A stretch of 64,000 bases of DNA from Bettongia penicillata ogilbyi (taxonomy: Eukaryota > Chordata > Mammalia > Diprotodontia > Potoroidae), in NCBI GenBank assembly GCA_023548195.1, contig JAJHZJ010000694.1, positions 3,502,501 through 3,566,500 of the forward strand, in the 5' to 3' direction. The notes under the pieces were generated by a model. That model was not told the DNA's origin. It made no database searches and worked only from the letters and a program-made list of their open reading frames with translations. Positions 20,484 through 31,059 of this stretch are shown here, piece by piece. The translations under genes and the position numbers were made by a program. How positions within the stretch are numbered: the stretch's first letter is position 1; each line of letters begins with the position of its first letter.

Positions 20484-20738
20484 ATTGCTGCTCTTGCTCA
20501 GTCATATTCAACCTCATTTGGTGACCCTATTTGGAGTTTTCTTGGCAATGATACTGGAGTAGTTTGCCATTTCCTTCTCCAGCTCATTTTATGCATGAGG
20601 AACTGAGGCAAAGAAGGTAAAGTGACTTGTCCAGGGTTACAGATAGTAAGTGTCTTAAGCCAGATTTGAACTCAGGAAGATGAGTCTTCTTGACTTCAGG
20701 CTAGATTCTCTGTCCACTTTGCCACTTAGTTGCCTGAA
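20484..20738 (-). mobile_element. MAR1-like tRNA-derived SINE
   Basis: Antisense: 3' part CTATTTGGAGTTTTCTTGGC, TGGAGTAGTTTGCCATTTCC, core GAGGAACTGAGGCAAAG, and tRNA head at the right end (CTGTCCACTTTGCCACTTAG). Typical of marsupial genomes. Confidence 0.85.
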
Positions 20739-21384
20739 TAGCTCTATTACTTTCTAAGACTGTAATGACAAGTGAAATAGAATCTTTTGTTATATTTGTT
20801 TTAGTATAATCAAGAAGTATAATGCCTCTGTTTGAATGTGATTAAGGAGGATCTTTCCCACCCATTGTTGGGCCTGGAAAGATTTGTAGGGAGGTCTGTG
20901 CCTTTTGTTAATGAGGCACTGGTTCTCAAGAGATGTGATGCCATCTAGCTCTAAAAAGTGTGTAAATACTCTGAGGTGCAGTTTTATTTTGAGGCTTAAT
21001 GACTGGAAGTGTTTTGTTTGACCAGATGAGGACTCTGGGAAGCCGTTAAGGAACTGTGAGAACCCAAATGTCGTGCTTCCCTCTCTGGTAACTATGATCA
21101 AACATTTGGGTTATGTCTATTGAATTATGGTCAGGAAGAGGAAGCTGTGTCTGTTGGTTTTTGATTTCTCTGTGTTTTCTTTGAAGTTTTGGGTATTGAC
21201 TCCCTTGAACTAGATGAATGATATATGTGCTTGGTTAAATGAATGATACATGTACTTGATTAAAGCAATTGTTAATCCCTTAAAAGTTGCCTTTCCTTTT
21301 ATAAATGCAGATCTAAGAACCTATGATAGCAGGCCCCTCTGTGTATGTTGGGGTGCTTACTGATACAGAGATATTCATTCCTAC
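20739..21384. other. unclassified block inserted in a CR1/L3 relic
   Basis: About 645 bp with no family I recognise, between two halves of one CR1/L3 copy. It contains an 11-bp inverted repeat, AACCCAAATGT (21061) and ACATTTGGGTT (21102). A near-duplicate pair GAATGATATATGTGCTTGG / GAATGATACATGTACTTG lies at 21217 and 21240. It could be an LTR or DNA transposon without a recognised relative; the minus-strand 103-codon frame (20790-21101) is not recognised. Confidence 0.45.
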
Positions 21385-21689
21385 TTCTTGATGGCTCTAA
21401 TTGTTAAGAAATCTTTCTTTATATATAGAAATACTTCTCTGTAATTTCCACTTCTTGGTCTTAGTTCTTTCAAATGAGTCAAATTGTAACAAGTTTAATC
21501 TCTATTTATATAGTCTCAACCATTCACATACTTGAAGACAGTTGTCATGTCCCCTTAAGTCTTTTGTTTTCTATGATAAATATTCCTTAGCTCCTTCAAC
21601 CAATCTTTATATGGTTGTATGTATCTAATTATTTATACGGTTATATGTATATGGTTATTTGTATCTTATTGTCACAATTAGTAAGTAAT

Positions 21690-21790
21690 CTTCTTGAAGT
21701 CAGGCTTTAAATTACTTTTACACTTTCCATAGTGCCTAGCACAGTAATTAGTAAATAGTAATGGTAGCTATTTATTAATAAATATTCTTA
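21690..21790 (+). repeat. L2 LINE 3' end fragment
   Basis: Sense: CCATAGTGCCTAGCACAGTA and TTATTAATAAATATTC. Confidence 0.65.
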
Positions 21791-21879
21791 GGTGCGGCAT
21801 TATCTTCTTTGTTTACAATACTCAAGTTTCTGGAGCAGTAAAAAGATCCTGTTCTGCACCCTGCCTTGATCCCTAAAAC

Positions 21880-22835
21880 ATCTTCTAACTCAATAGAGTC
21901 TCTGAAGCTGAAAAGCAACAAAGTATGGATCAATTCTCTGCTGCTTTTGCTAATTTTGGCCTAATAATTGACACCAAGAAAACACAGGCGCCTCATCAAC
22001 CACCACCACACCATCCATATGTGGAACCATTGGTTACAACAAATGGAGAAGTCTTGAATGCTGTGGATCACTTACCTTGGTAGTGTACTTTTGAGGGATA
22101 TACACATTGACAATGAAACTGACACATACATTGCTTGAGCTAGCTTATTGTTTGGGAGACTCTGAAGAAAAGTTTGGGAGAGATGAGGTATTAGACTGAC
22201 TACCAAACTAAAGGTCTATGGAGCCATCGTGCTGACCTCATTGTTGTATGCCTGTGAAACATGGACAGTCTACCTGCGCGATGCCAGGAAACTGAATCAC
22301 TTCCTTTTGAACTGTCTTAGGAAGATTCTGAAGATCATCTGGCAGGATAAGGCACCAGACACTGAAGTCCTTGCTCGAACTAAACTGCCAAGCATTCAAA
22401 CTCTGCTTCAGAGAGCACAGCTTCGATGGGCTGGCCACATTGTTTGAATGCAAAATGTATACTTGCCAAAAAGACTATTTTATGGAGAACCCGCATGGGG
22501 CAGGCAATCACATGGTGGCCAGAAGAACACTCTCAAAGTCTCTCTCCGGAACTTTGGATTTGATTGTGTAACATGGGAGACCCTGGCACAGGATCGCTCA
22601 GCATGGCATGCCCACATCAGAAGGGGTGCTGTGCTCTATGAGCAAAGCAGAATTGAAACAGCACAAAGGAAACGTAGGATGTGCAAATTTGGAGTAAACA
22701 CCTCAAATGTTCACATGAACTATCTGTGCCCTGTCTGTGGTTGAGCATTCCGAGCTCGTATTGGTCTGATCAGCCATGGTGATGTCATTTTGATCCTCTT
22801 CAAGAACAAAGGACAACCATCAACCAACCAGGAAG
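21880..22835 (+). mobile_element. RTE-type non-LTR retrotransposon, 3' half
   Basis: Codes for the last part of a reverse transcriptase and a C-terminal zinc-finger tail, then ends in GAACAAAGGACAACCATC. This end matches the end of the SINE at 24899-25198, a LINE and SINE sharing a tail. The 5' part (catalytic reverse transcriptase and endonuclease) is absent. Clade assignment is tentative, from remembered family features only. Confidence 0.75.
21900..22790 (+). pseudogene. RTE-type reverse transcriptase C-terminal remnant
   Basis: Segments in different frames read FGLIIDTKKTQ (about 21950), LLYACETWTVY and LNHFLLNCLRKILKIIWQDK (22229-22447), PKRLFYGEPAWGRQSHGGQK and AQDRSAWHAHIRRGA (22448-22744). 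LCPVCG then a stop and FRARIGLISH follow, the broken C2H2-like finger typical of this protein end. At least three frame breaks. Upstream, 21980-22200 still shows the weaker region before YACETW. Confidence 0.8.
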
Positions 22836-23034
22836 AGGGCAGTGCAATTGTGTTGCCGGGGCAGAGGACAACAGCTGTTGTCAATATCTCTGAGAGGAGC
22901 ACCTCTTCCTTTTCCTCTTTGTAGCTCTTTGCATTTAGTATATATAGGCAGAGAAATTTTCAGTGCTGATATTGATTCTTTAAACTATATTGTTAGAGAG
23001 GTCAGTGAAGTAGAGGAAGAGGATTAGGGCCGGT
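22836..23034. other. unassigned spacer
   Basis: No feature seen between the RTE tail and the LTR. Confidence 0.4.
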
Positions 23035-23813
23035 TGAGGGAACTGAGGGGATTAGCACAGCAAGTGATAGTGTGAATTGAGTGAATCACACTGACTCCAT
23101 CTTGTAACTCAGTTCTGGATCTAGTTCAATTCCCTTTCTCTTCAATTATGGCTCTGGTCCAGTTTCTTTCTTGTGAGAAAACTATTCAATTATGCAAATT
23201 ATGAGAAAATTTTGTTGAATTCTTTAAACCTAGCCCTGAGTGTTTGGCAAACTGGACCATGTCTACCTGCTGCTTAGAAACCCTTAACTAAGGGCCTAGG
23301 TAATGCTGACCAGAAACCCAGTCAGATTCAAAGATTGATGCAAGGAGTTTTCCTCTAATTGTGTATCTCAAGAAACCTATATATCTTATGTTAAAACTGG
23401 CCCCATACTGATCAGTCAATTATTGTTTCCATGTACCTTTGATTAAATACAGATGCTTGAGGTGGGACACCCTTTTTCTGAGTTCAGAGGATTGCAGCTG
23501 TTTGCTCTCTCCATTCCAACTTGGAAAGTCCCTAATCTTTCCTCCAATTAAAAATCAAATTACCTAATTTTATATCCTCTTACCTGTACCCTGTTAATTG
23601 TTTTCTTTTAATTAATTGGTCTTATTTAATTATTTTTAATGTATAAATATCTGTCTCCTCCCTGTATTTGGGGTTCAGTGCTGATGCTGAGAGCACCTGG
23701 TCCCAGTTTGTTGAGCAATTGGCACATATTGCTTAATAAATCAATCTACTTGGAAGCTCAAACTTTTGTTTCCTCAGTCATTTCATCTTTCGCCTGCCAC
23801 AAGGTTCAGTACT
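23035..23813 (+). mobile_element. solo LTR of an endogenous retrovirus
   Basis: About 780 bp. It has a TATA box TATAAATA (23642-23649), polyadenylation signal AATAAA (23735-23740) about 90 bp downstream, and an end near GCCTGCCACA (23812). The last 200 bp match the fragment at 13155-13376. No gag, pol or env is attached, so it arose by LTR-LTR recombination. The 5' boundary is uncertain (23030-23070), because I could not find a clear TG start with a matching duplication. Confidence 0.7.
23642..23740 (+). promoter_or_regulatory. LTR core promoter and poly(A) signal
   Basis: TATAAATA followed by a CT-rich start region and AATAAA at the R/U5 position. The same order and spacing (13212 and 13302) occur in the second copy. 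Confidence 0.65.
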
Positions 23814-24424
23814 GACTTTGAGCTGTGGTGTGGAAGTTAGGCTCTTCCTCAGTTGATTCAAATGCTTCATTAATGAGACAAAATTTAAGGTTGACCTCGA
23901 AGGAGACATAGGAATTGGAGTTAGTAGCAACCTCACAATCTAGTTAACTAGGCTAAGATTTTTTTGAAATCCTATCCCAAATTCTCACTGTCTATTAAAT
24001 GGCCAATTTTCGGCCAATTAGTCACATGGAGCCAAAAGGATATACTGAATTCCGGAATATGATGTGGCCTTATTACATTGTGATACTGGATGCAAGGGAA
24101 AGGATGTTTTCTTCATATCACCTCAGGAAAGTTAACCAACAACTTCTGGATGAAAATGTACTTCATGGTTTCTTTGCCCCAGGGCCATATTGGAGCTCTC
24201 CAATGTTTTAAAAATCTTATACCAATAATAATTTCTCTGTTCTGAATACTTCACCTTTTTCTTTACTTACTAGGTTATTTGCTTGTCTGAATATTTATTA
24301 TTTATCACAGCTGCCTTATTATGGCTGGGAAATGAGATAATGTCTTTCTCACAGCCTATATAATATAGGCTGATTATTCAGAGTTGCTCTCTTGTTGTAT
24401 GGGCAAATTTTTAAAAAGTAATGA
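23814..24424. other. unassigned spacer
   Basis: No repeat recognised. The 70-codon frame at 23999-24211 matches no family I know and has no supporting context. Confidence 0.4.
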
Positions 24425-24515
24425 TGATGATGGTAGTGGTAGTGGTGGTGGCAGCTCCCATTTATATAGTGCTTTAAGATTTGTGTAGTCCTTTCCCTGT
24501 AAGGTAAGCTGTATA
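24425..24515 (-). repeat. MIR-type SINE 3' fragment
   Basis: GATGATGATGGTAGTGG run followed by CATTTATATAGTGCTTTAAG, the antisense 3' end of a MIR-type SINE. Confidence 0.65.
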
Positions 24516-24898
24516 TTAAGCAATTCATGATAATTTTAATACATTTGTAATTATGTAAAAATACTTCTCCCTGAGCCCTGAGGGCAAATGAATTGACAGT
24601 TAAAAACAGGCCAAGCATAGTTTCTTGCTACAGAAATAGCTAATAGGGGTTTTAATGGGCAGCTAGAAATGCATCTCTGTGAAGGCCAGGAATTTTCTCT
24701 AGGAGAAATTAAATGTAGTGCTTCTCCAGTCTTGCAAGACAAACCCAAATCTCAATCCAAATGCTGATAGTGTGTTCTTAACTTGTGGGTTCCATGTAGT
24801 GGCTGGATGATTGCTTGTCAGGAATGTTATAAAGGAAATTCTCCATCAGGTATGAGTTAAAAGAGATAACTTCCAAAGGTCCTTCATCTGTGTATGTG

Positions 24899-25198
24899 TG
24901 TTTGTCCTTTGTTTCTGAAGAAGACCATGCCATCAGAGAAATAATGACATGACTTGTACTTGACTTTGTTTTGAGTGAGGGAGGGCTGTGCAGGTCACCA
25001 GCCTCACTTTTCCTCTAGAGTCATTTGAGTTCAGTGACCAGATATTCATCAGAATGACTGGAAATGACCCAGGATGAGGCAATTGAGGTTAAGTGATTTG
25101 CCCAAGATCACACAGCTAGTGAGTGTCAAGTGTCTGAGGTGATATTTGAACTCAGGTCCTCTGACTCCTGCATTGGTGCTCTGTCCACTGCACCACCT
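24899..25198 (-). mobile_element. tRNA-derived SINE with RTE-type tail
   Basis: Antisense, full length: 3' tail TTTGTCCTTTGTTTCTGAAG at 24901, body GAGTGAGGGAGGGCTGTGCA, MIR-like core (gcccaagatcacacagctag) and tRNA-derived head at the right end (CTGTCCACTGCACCACCT). Its tail matches the RTE-type LINE end at 22800-22816, so this LINE probably mobilised it. Confidence 0.85.
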
Positions 25199-25799
25199 CT
25201 GATATTCTTCCTCTGATATTCTTTGGGGGAAACTCTGCTCTCATTCATCACTTACTGCTTTGTCAACGTTTTTTGGATTCCTTCTTTTAGGGCCCCAATA
25301 ATTCCCTTTCCTTATTCCTACCACTTTAGGAAACAGACTATTGATGCTTCTTGGCACCCTACTTACTTCAAGGATGTGATTCAGGATGGGACCAGTAGGG
25401 CAATTCAAGGTTTTTGAAGAAGTTATCAGCTGCAGCGCCTTCAGACCATCACCCAGTCAGTTATTAAAAGAGAAGTTTCTTTTCTATAACAAGGCAAAGC
25501 TTTGTTCTCCTTGTTCTGCTTCTGAACTTTGGGAATGTCCTAATCTGCTCCACTGATTAACATGCACAGGATTGCTCTCCTATACCTTAATCTAATCAAA
25601 ATGCCAGCTAATGACTCAGCCCAAATAACTGGTTAGAAACTCCATTCCAATATCACTTTCCTTTCATTGTTCCTGCCTTCATTTATGGAGACAGTTTAAA
25701 GGTTATAATTATAACAGAATAGATCTGTCCTTGTCCTCTTCTTGCCATGGGCTCAAACGCCCTTTACCTCTCCAAGTATCAGGAATTGAGAGAAGGAAG
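25199..25799. other. unassigned spacer
   Basis: A perfect 14-bp tandem pair CCTCTGATATTCTT occurs at 25196-25223. Otherwise nothing recognised. Confidence 0.4.
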
Positions 25800-25995
25800 A
25801 ATTTTGCAAAAGATTTAGAATAAGAAGAGACCTTAGCAACCACCTAGTTGTTTCTCATTTTATAGATGAGATACCCAGAGAACAGAAGTGACTATCATAG
25901 TATCACATGGGGAATAGGTAGCAGAGCTGAGATTTAAATGTAAGTACTCTGACTTTAATTTACTATTCTTTCTACTATAGCATACTGCCTCACAT
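25800..25995 (-). repeat. MIR/THER1 SINE
   Basis: Antisense: AGAGACCTTAGCAACCACCT, CATTTTATAGATGAGATACC, TAGCAGAGCTGAGATTTAAA. Confidence 0.8.
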
Positions 25996-26029
25996 ATTTG
26001 AATATATTTTGTTTATGTAGCTAAATGAT

Positions 26030-26879
26030 CCCAATTACATGTAAAAATATTAACGTTACTTTTTTTAAATTTGAGTTTTAAATTCTCTCCCTTCCTCTCT
26101 GGACCTTCTTCTAACCTATGAGAAGGCAAGCAGTAAGATGTCAATTATACACATTAAGTCTAGCAAAACATATTCCCACATTAGCCATATTGCAAAAGAA
26201 AAGATACATACAAACCCCAAGAAAAATAAAGTAAAAAACTGTGCTTTAACCAACCATCAGAATTCATCTGTTCTCTCTCTAGAGGTAGATAGTATTTTTA
26301 ATCATTGATCTTTTAGAATTGACTTGGATCATTGCCTTGATCAGAGCAGGAAAGTCTTTCACAGTCAATCATCCATTACAATATTGGTGCTACTGTGTAT
26401 AATGACCTCCTGGTTCTACTCACTTCACTCTCCATCAATTCATATAGTTCTTCTGAAACCATCCTGCTTGTCATTTCTTACACACAATAGTACTCCATCA
26501 TAATTAAATACCACAACTTGTTAGGCCATTCCTCAAATGATGGCCATCCCCTCAAGTTTTGATTCTTTGTTAACACAAAAAAGAGCTGCTATAAGTATTT
26601 TTCGGGGTACAAATTGATCCTTTTCCCTTTTCTCTTATCCCTTGGGGATAAGACCTAGTAGTGGTACTGATGAGTCAAATAGTTTTGGGCATCTTTACAG
26701 ATTGTTCTCCAGAATGGCTGGAGTAGTTCACATCAGTGCCAACTGTGTATCCATGTCCTAATTTTCCTACATCACATCCAGCATTTGTTATTTTCCTTTT
26801 CTCTCATGTTAGTCAATCTGATAGGTCTGAGGTGGTACCTCAGAGTGGTTTGAATTTGCATTTCTCTAATCAATAGTGA
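26030..26879 (-). mobile_element. L1 3' end (truncated at the half-L1 junction)
   Basis: Starts on the left with the antisense L1 terminus CCAATTACATGTAAA and runs through the 3' UTR and ORF2 C-terminal region. It stops at ATTTCTCTAATCAATAGTGA, where half-L1 sequence begins abruptly. It may belong with the antisense L1 5' half at 29446-32812, but about 1.7 kb of ORF2 would then be missing between them. Confidence 0.85.
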
Positions 26880-27323
26880 CCACATGACCCCAGGAGGAGC
26901 AGACCCGGGAGGGCTTCCAGGATGGAATCTCCAGTGGCCACGTGGTTCCCTCTGCCCATGGGCACAAAGGTCAGTGAGAGGCCCTGTTTGGCTGGCCAAG
27001 AGGGTAGTGGGGTGTCACCATAACTCAGGCCCCTCAGGAGGCAGCAGCTGACAGTGGCTTCCAAAGCAGACAGGAGCCCGGATCCATTGTTGAAGGTCTC
27101 CATGTAAACCCCCTGAGGGAACTGAGCCTGGGAGGTGGCCCTGACCCTACCTACCAGAGCACCTGAAATTGATCTTACATTGAATAGCAGCCCTGCCCCG
27201 ACTGAAAGCCCTAAGGCTGGGGAGCAGCATTTGAATCTCAGACCCCCAAGCACTAGCTGGGCAGATCTGGAGGCGAGGTGGGTGTGGTGAGGAAAATCAG
27301 AAGCCAAGTAACTGGCTGGGAAA
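26880..27323 (+). promoter_or_regulatory. GC-rich 5' UTR of the half-L1
   Basis: This is the only markedly GC-rich stretch of the window. L1-type 5' UTRs carry an internal RNA polymerase II promoter, so promoter activity is likely by family. On the minus strand a frame of 161 codons (27355-26870) is open across the whole region. Confidence 0.55.
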
Positions 27324-28407
27324 ATGCCCAGAAAAAGGAAAAAAGGTAAGACCATAGAAGGTTACTTTCTTGGTGAACAGATATTTCCTCCTTTCCTTTC
27401 TGATGAGGAAGAACAATGCTTACCATCTGGGAAAGACATAGAAGTCAAGGCTTCTGAATGCCAAACATCCAAAATAAATATTCAGTGGGCTCAGGCCATG
27501 GAAGAGCTCAAAAAGGGTTTTGAAAATCAAGTTATACAGGTGAAGGAAAAACTGGGAAGAGAAATGAGAGAGATGCAAGAAAAGCATGAAAAACCAGGTC
27601 AATACCTTGCTAAAGGAGACCCAAAAAAATGCTGAAGAAAATAACACCTTGAAAAATAGGCTAACTCAACTGGCAAAAGAGGTTCAAAAAGCCAATGAGG
27701 AGAAGAATGCTTTCAAAAGCAGAATTAGCCAAATGGAAAAGGATGTTCAAAAGCTCACTGAAGAAAATAGTTCTCTCAAAATTAGAATGGAACAGATGGA
27801 GGCTAATGACTTTCTGAGAAACCAAGAAATCACAAAACAAAACCAAAAGAATGAAAAAATGGAAGAGAATGTGAAATATCTCATGGGAAAAACAACTGTC
27901 CTGGAAAATAGATCCAGGAGAGACAATTTAAAAATTATGGGACTACCTGAAAGCCATGATCAAAAAAAGAGCCTAGACATCATCTTTCATGAAATGATAT
28001 TCTAGAACCAGAGGGCAAAATAAGGATTCAAGGAATCCACCAATCACCACCTGAAAGAGATCCAAAAAGAGAAACTCCTAGGAACATTGTGGCCAAATTC
28101 CAGAATTCCCAGGTCAAGGAGAAAATATTGCAAGCAGCTAGAAAGAAACAATTCCAGCATTGTGGAAATACAATCAGGATAACTCAAGATCTAGCAGCTT
28201 CTACATTAAGGGATCAAAGGGAGTGGAATAGGATATTCCAGAAGTCAAAGGAACTAGGACTCAAACCAAGAATCACCTACCCAGCAAAACTGAGTATAAT
28301 ACTTCAGGGGAAAATATGGTCTTTCAATGAAACAGAGACCTTTCAAGCATTCTTGATGAAAAGACCAGGGCTGAAAAGAAAATTTGACTTTCCAACACAA
28401 GAATGAG
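27324..28407 (+). pseudogene. half-L1 ORF1 RNA-binding protein, frameshifted
   Basis: The ATG at 27324 begins MPRKRKKGKTIEGYFLGEQ. Three frame blocks follow: 27324-27635, 27586-28005 and 28089-28407, total about 360 codons, the usual ORF1 size. Block 1 is the N-terminal part; block 2 is a long coiled coil (NTLKNRLTQLAKEVQKANEE and similar heptads), ending in the RRM start RRDNLKIMGLPESHD; block 3 is the C-terminal domain (TIRITQDLAASTLRDQREW, YPAKLSIILQGKIWSFNETE). The first shift lies at an A7 run (27619-27625), the second near 28000. ORF1p coats element RNA and chaperones target priming. Both shifts disable this copy. Confidence 0.92.
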
Positions 28408-28565
28408 AAGAAGCATGAAAAAGCAAACAGCAAAGAGAAGTCATAAGGGTTCCAAAGGTCACCAAAGGTGAACTGTTTACATTCCTACATGGAAAGACAA
28501 TATTTGTAACTCTTAAAACTTTTCAGTATCTGGGTAGTTGGTGGGACTACACACAGACATAAACG

Positions 28566-28620
28566 CACACACACGTGCACACACACATACACACATGCAT
28601 GCACACACAGAGACAGAGAG
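28566..28620 (+). repeat. CA-rich microsatellite in the half-L1
   Basis: Interrupted CA repeat followed by GAGACAGAGAG. Confidence 0.8.
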
Positions 28621-29445
28621 CACAGAGTGAATTGAATAGAATGGGATCATATCTTAAAGGAAATTAAGGTAAATGGTGAGAGAGAAATGTAGTGGGAGGG
28701 GAGAGAGTGAAATGGAATGGGGTAAATTATCTCTCATTCAAGAGGCAAGCAGGAGACATTTTAGTGGAGGGAAAAAGAGGAGAGCTGAGAAAAAAAAAAC
28801 CATGACGTTTACTCTCATCACATTCGACTAAAGGAAGGAATAAAATGCACACTCATTTTGATATGAAAACCTATCCTACAATACAGGAAAGTGGGGGAGA
28901 AGGAGATAAGCAGGGTGGGGGGGATGATAGAAGGGAAGTCAATGGGAGAAGGGAGCAATTTGAAGTCAAGTCCCTCTTGGGGAGGGACAGGATCAAAAGA
29001 CAGAATAGAAACAATGGGGGGCAGGATAGGATGGAGGGAAATAGAGTTAGTCTTACACAACATGACTATTATGGAAGTCATTTTCAAAACTACACAGATA
29101 GGGCCTATATTGAATTGCCTGCCTTCCCAAAGGGAAGGGGTGGGGAGGGAGGGATGGGGAGAATTTGGAACTCAAAGTTTTAGGAACAACTGTTGAGTAT
29201 TGTTGTTTTTACTAGAAAATAAGAAATACAGTTAATGGGGAATAGAAAGTCATCTGGCCCTACAGGGCAAAAGAGAAGATGGGGATAAGAGAAGGGAGTG
29301 AGGATAGAAGAGAGGGCAGATTGGTGATAGGGGAAAGTAGAATGCTTTGTGTATTGGTGTGGGGGGAGGGGATAAATGGGGAGAAAATTTGGAACCCAAA
29401 ATTTTGTGAAAATCAATGTAAAAAGTTAAATAAATTTATATGAAA

Positions 29446-30470
29446 AAAATAAAAATCAAATTAAGCAATGGTTTATTTTGTTTTTGTTTCATAAAACCAA
29501 CTCTTAGTTTTATTTCTTAGTTTAGTGGTTTTCTTACTTTCAGTTTTATAAATCTCCCCTTTTATTTTCAGGATTTTCAATTTGGTGTTTAATTGGGTAT
29601 TTAAAATTTGTTCTTTCTCTGCTTTCTAAAGTTGCATATGATTTTTCTCTCTTTTATTGTTGTACGAGATACATTTCTTCTTTCATAATTTTTTGTGGCA
29701 TTCCACAAATTGTAATATATTGCCTCATTATTTTCATTCTTTTAAATGAAATAATTGATGATTTCTAGTATTTGTTCTTTGACTCACTCATTCTTTAGGA
29801 TTAGATTATTGAGTTTCCAATTAGCTTTTAATCTATGATTTCATAGCTTTTTAAAAAATTTCCTTTTTTATTATACTATGATTTGAAAAGGCATATTTAA
29901 TATGTCTCATTTTCTGTATTTGTTTGGGAGATTTTTATTCTCTAATACATGGTCAATTTTTTGAAGGTACTATATATGAACAGTAGAGCGAAAGGTATAA
30001 ACCTGTCTATTCCCATTCAATTTTATCTATTTATCCCCTAATTCTTTCATGTTTAGATTTATCTAAGAGAGGGTAAAGTTTAGATCTCTTACTAGTATAC
30101 TTTCACTATCTATTTCTTCTTGAAAATTATTTAACTTCTCATTTAAAAATTTAGATTCTATGCCACTTGGTGCATATATATTCAGTATTGATATTACTTT
30201 CTTGTCTATGGTGCTTTTTATCAAGATGTAGTTTCCTTGCTTATCTCTTTTAATTAGGGCTACTTTTGCTTTTGCATTGTCTGAGATCATGGTGGGTACC
30301 CAAGTCCTTTTTCTTTTAGCTGAAGCATAGTAGATTCTGTAACAGCCTTTTATTTTGACTTTGGGAATATATTTCTCTGTTTCAGATATGCTTCTTGTAG
30401 ACAACATCCATTATTGTTGGATTCTGGTTTCTAATTCATTCTGCTATCTCCTTCCATTTTATGGGTGAAT
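29446..30470 (-). pseudogene. L1 ORF2 N-terminal (endonuclease) remnant
   Basis: A 114-codon open stretch (30407-30063, minus) shows the APE-like endonuclease: GCYRIYYAS, ISDNAKAKVALIKRDKQGNY, ILNIYAPSG and, near the end, VRDLNFTLS, the changed form of the usual GDFN-type catalytic box (G to R, F to L). It lacks the reverse transcriptase and cysteine-rich end. Confidence 0.9.
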
Positions 30471-30678
30471 TCATCCCATTCATGTAATAGTGATTACTAC
30501 TTGTGTGTCTCCTTCCCTTCTATTTATCATTTTGTTTTTTAATCCTGTCCTTCCTCTATAGTCTGTTTTGTTTCTTTCTGATCACTGTCTTCTATTTTCT
30601 ATCCTCCCTTTTATCTTTCCCCTCTTCCTTCTCTTGTCTCTTTCCCCTCCTTGTTTGGTAAGATAGATTTCTATACTT

Positions 30679-30680
<2 letters not shown>

Positions 30681-30712
<32 letters not shown>
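30681..30712 (+). repeat. (GT)16 microsatellite
   Basis: Uninterrupted GT run of 32 bp, followed by TA-rich sequence; it lies in the L1 spacer. Confidence 0.95.
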
Positions 30713-30718
<6 letters not shown>

Positions 30719-31059
30719 TGTATATATATATTTTTTTTCTCTTCTTTGAACCAATTTAGAAAAGAGTGTAGTTCCAACATTGCTACCCCTATAGGCCTGC
30801 TCCACTGTAAAAGCTCTTCCATGTGTGCCTCTTTTAAGGGAAAAATTTCCCCATTCCTTCTCTCCCTTCCCACTTCTCCCAACTCGTTGCTCTTGCTTGT
30901 CCACTCATTTCTTTGTTACCTCATCCCAGTGTGATCAATTCACTCCTTTCTATATAAATCTTTCTAGTTGCCCTAATAATGGTAAAGTTCTTTGGAATTA
31001 CATGTATCATTTTTCCATAAAGAAATGTAAACAGTTAAACTTATCGAGGCCCTATGATT

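Larger units (their letters stand above)
20345..21630 (-). repeat. CR1/L3 LINE 3' region, interrupted
   Basis: Antisense CR1/L3 in two parts. 20345-20483 has ATCCTAGAATCTCAAAGTTG, CTCTATAACATCTCTTAGAA and GATGAGGAGTTCCATTA. 21385-21630 has TTGATGGCTCTAATTGTTAA, CATACTTGAAGACAGTTGTC and CTCCTTCAACCAATC. In an intact element these parts lie about 30 bp apart. Here a SINE and about 645 bp of other sequence separate them. Confidence 0.8.
26880..29445 (+). mobile_element. half-L1 (HAL1-like), better preserved copy
   Basis: A GC-rich 5' UTR (26880-27323), nearly complete ORF1 (27324-28407) and the same ORF2-free 3' region as at 59-2258: CA-rich microsatellite (28566-28620), polypurine block (28871), LINE end (29167), second polypurine block (29251) and second end (29391), then an A-rich tail. 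No ORF2. The frame has only a few indels, so this copy is younger than the first one. Its 5' UTR is unrelated to that of the first copy until about 20 bp before the ATG. No target-site duplication was found. Confidence 0.85.

Noticed and set aside
21061..21112. 11-bp hairpin as a terminator or RNA gene
   Set aside because: Isolated inverted repeat with a 30-base loop, no further structure. Kept only as a mark of the unclassified block.
23999..24211. 70-codon frame with protein-like composition
   Set aside because: No family recognised, no repeat or splice context. Length is expected by chance.
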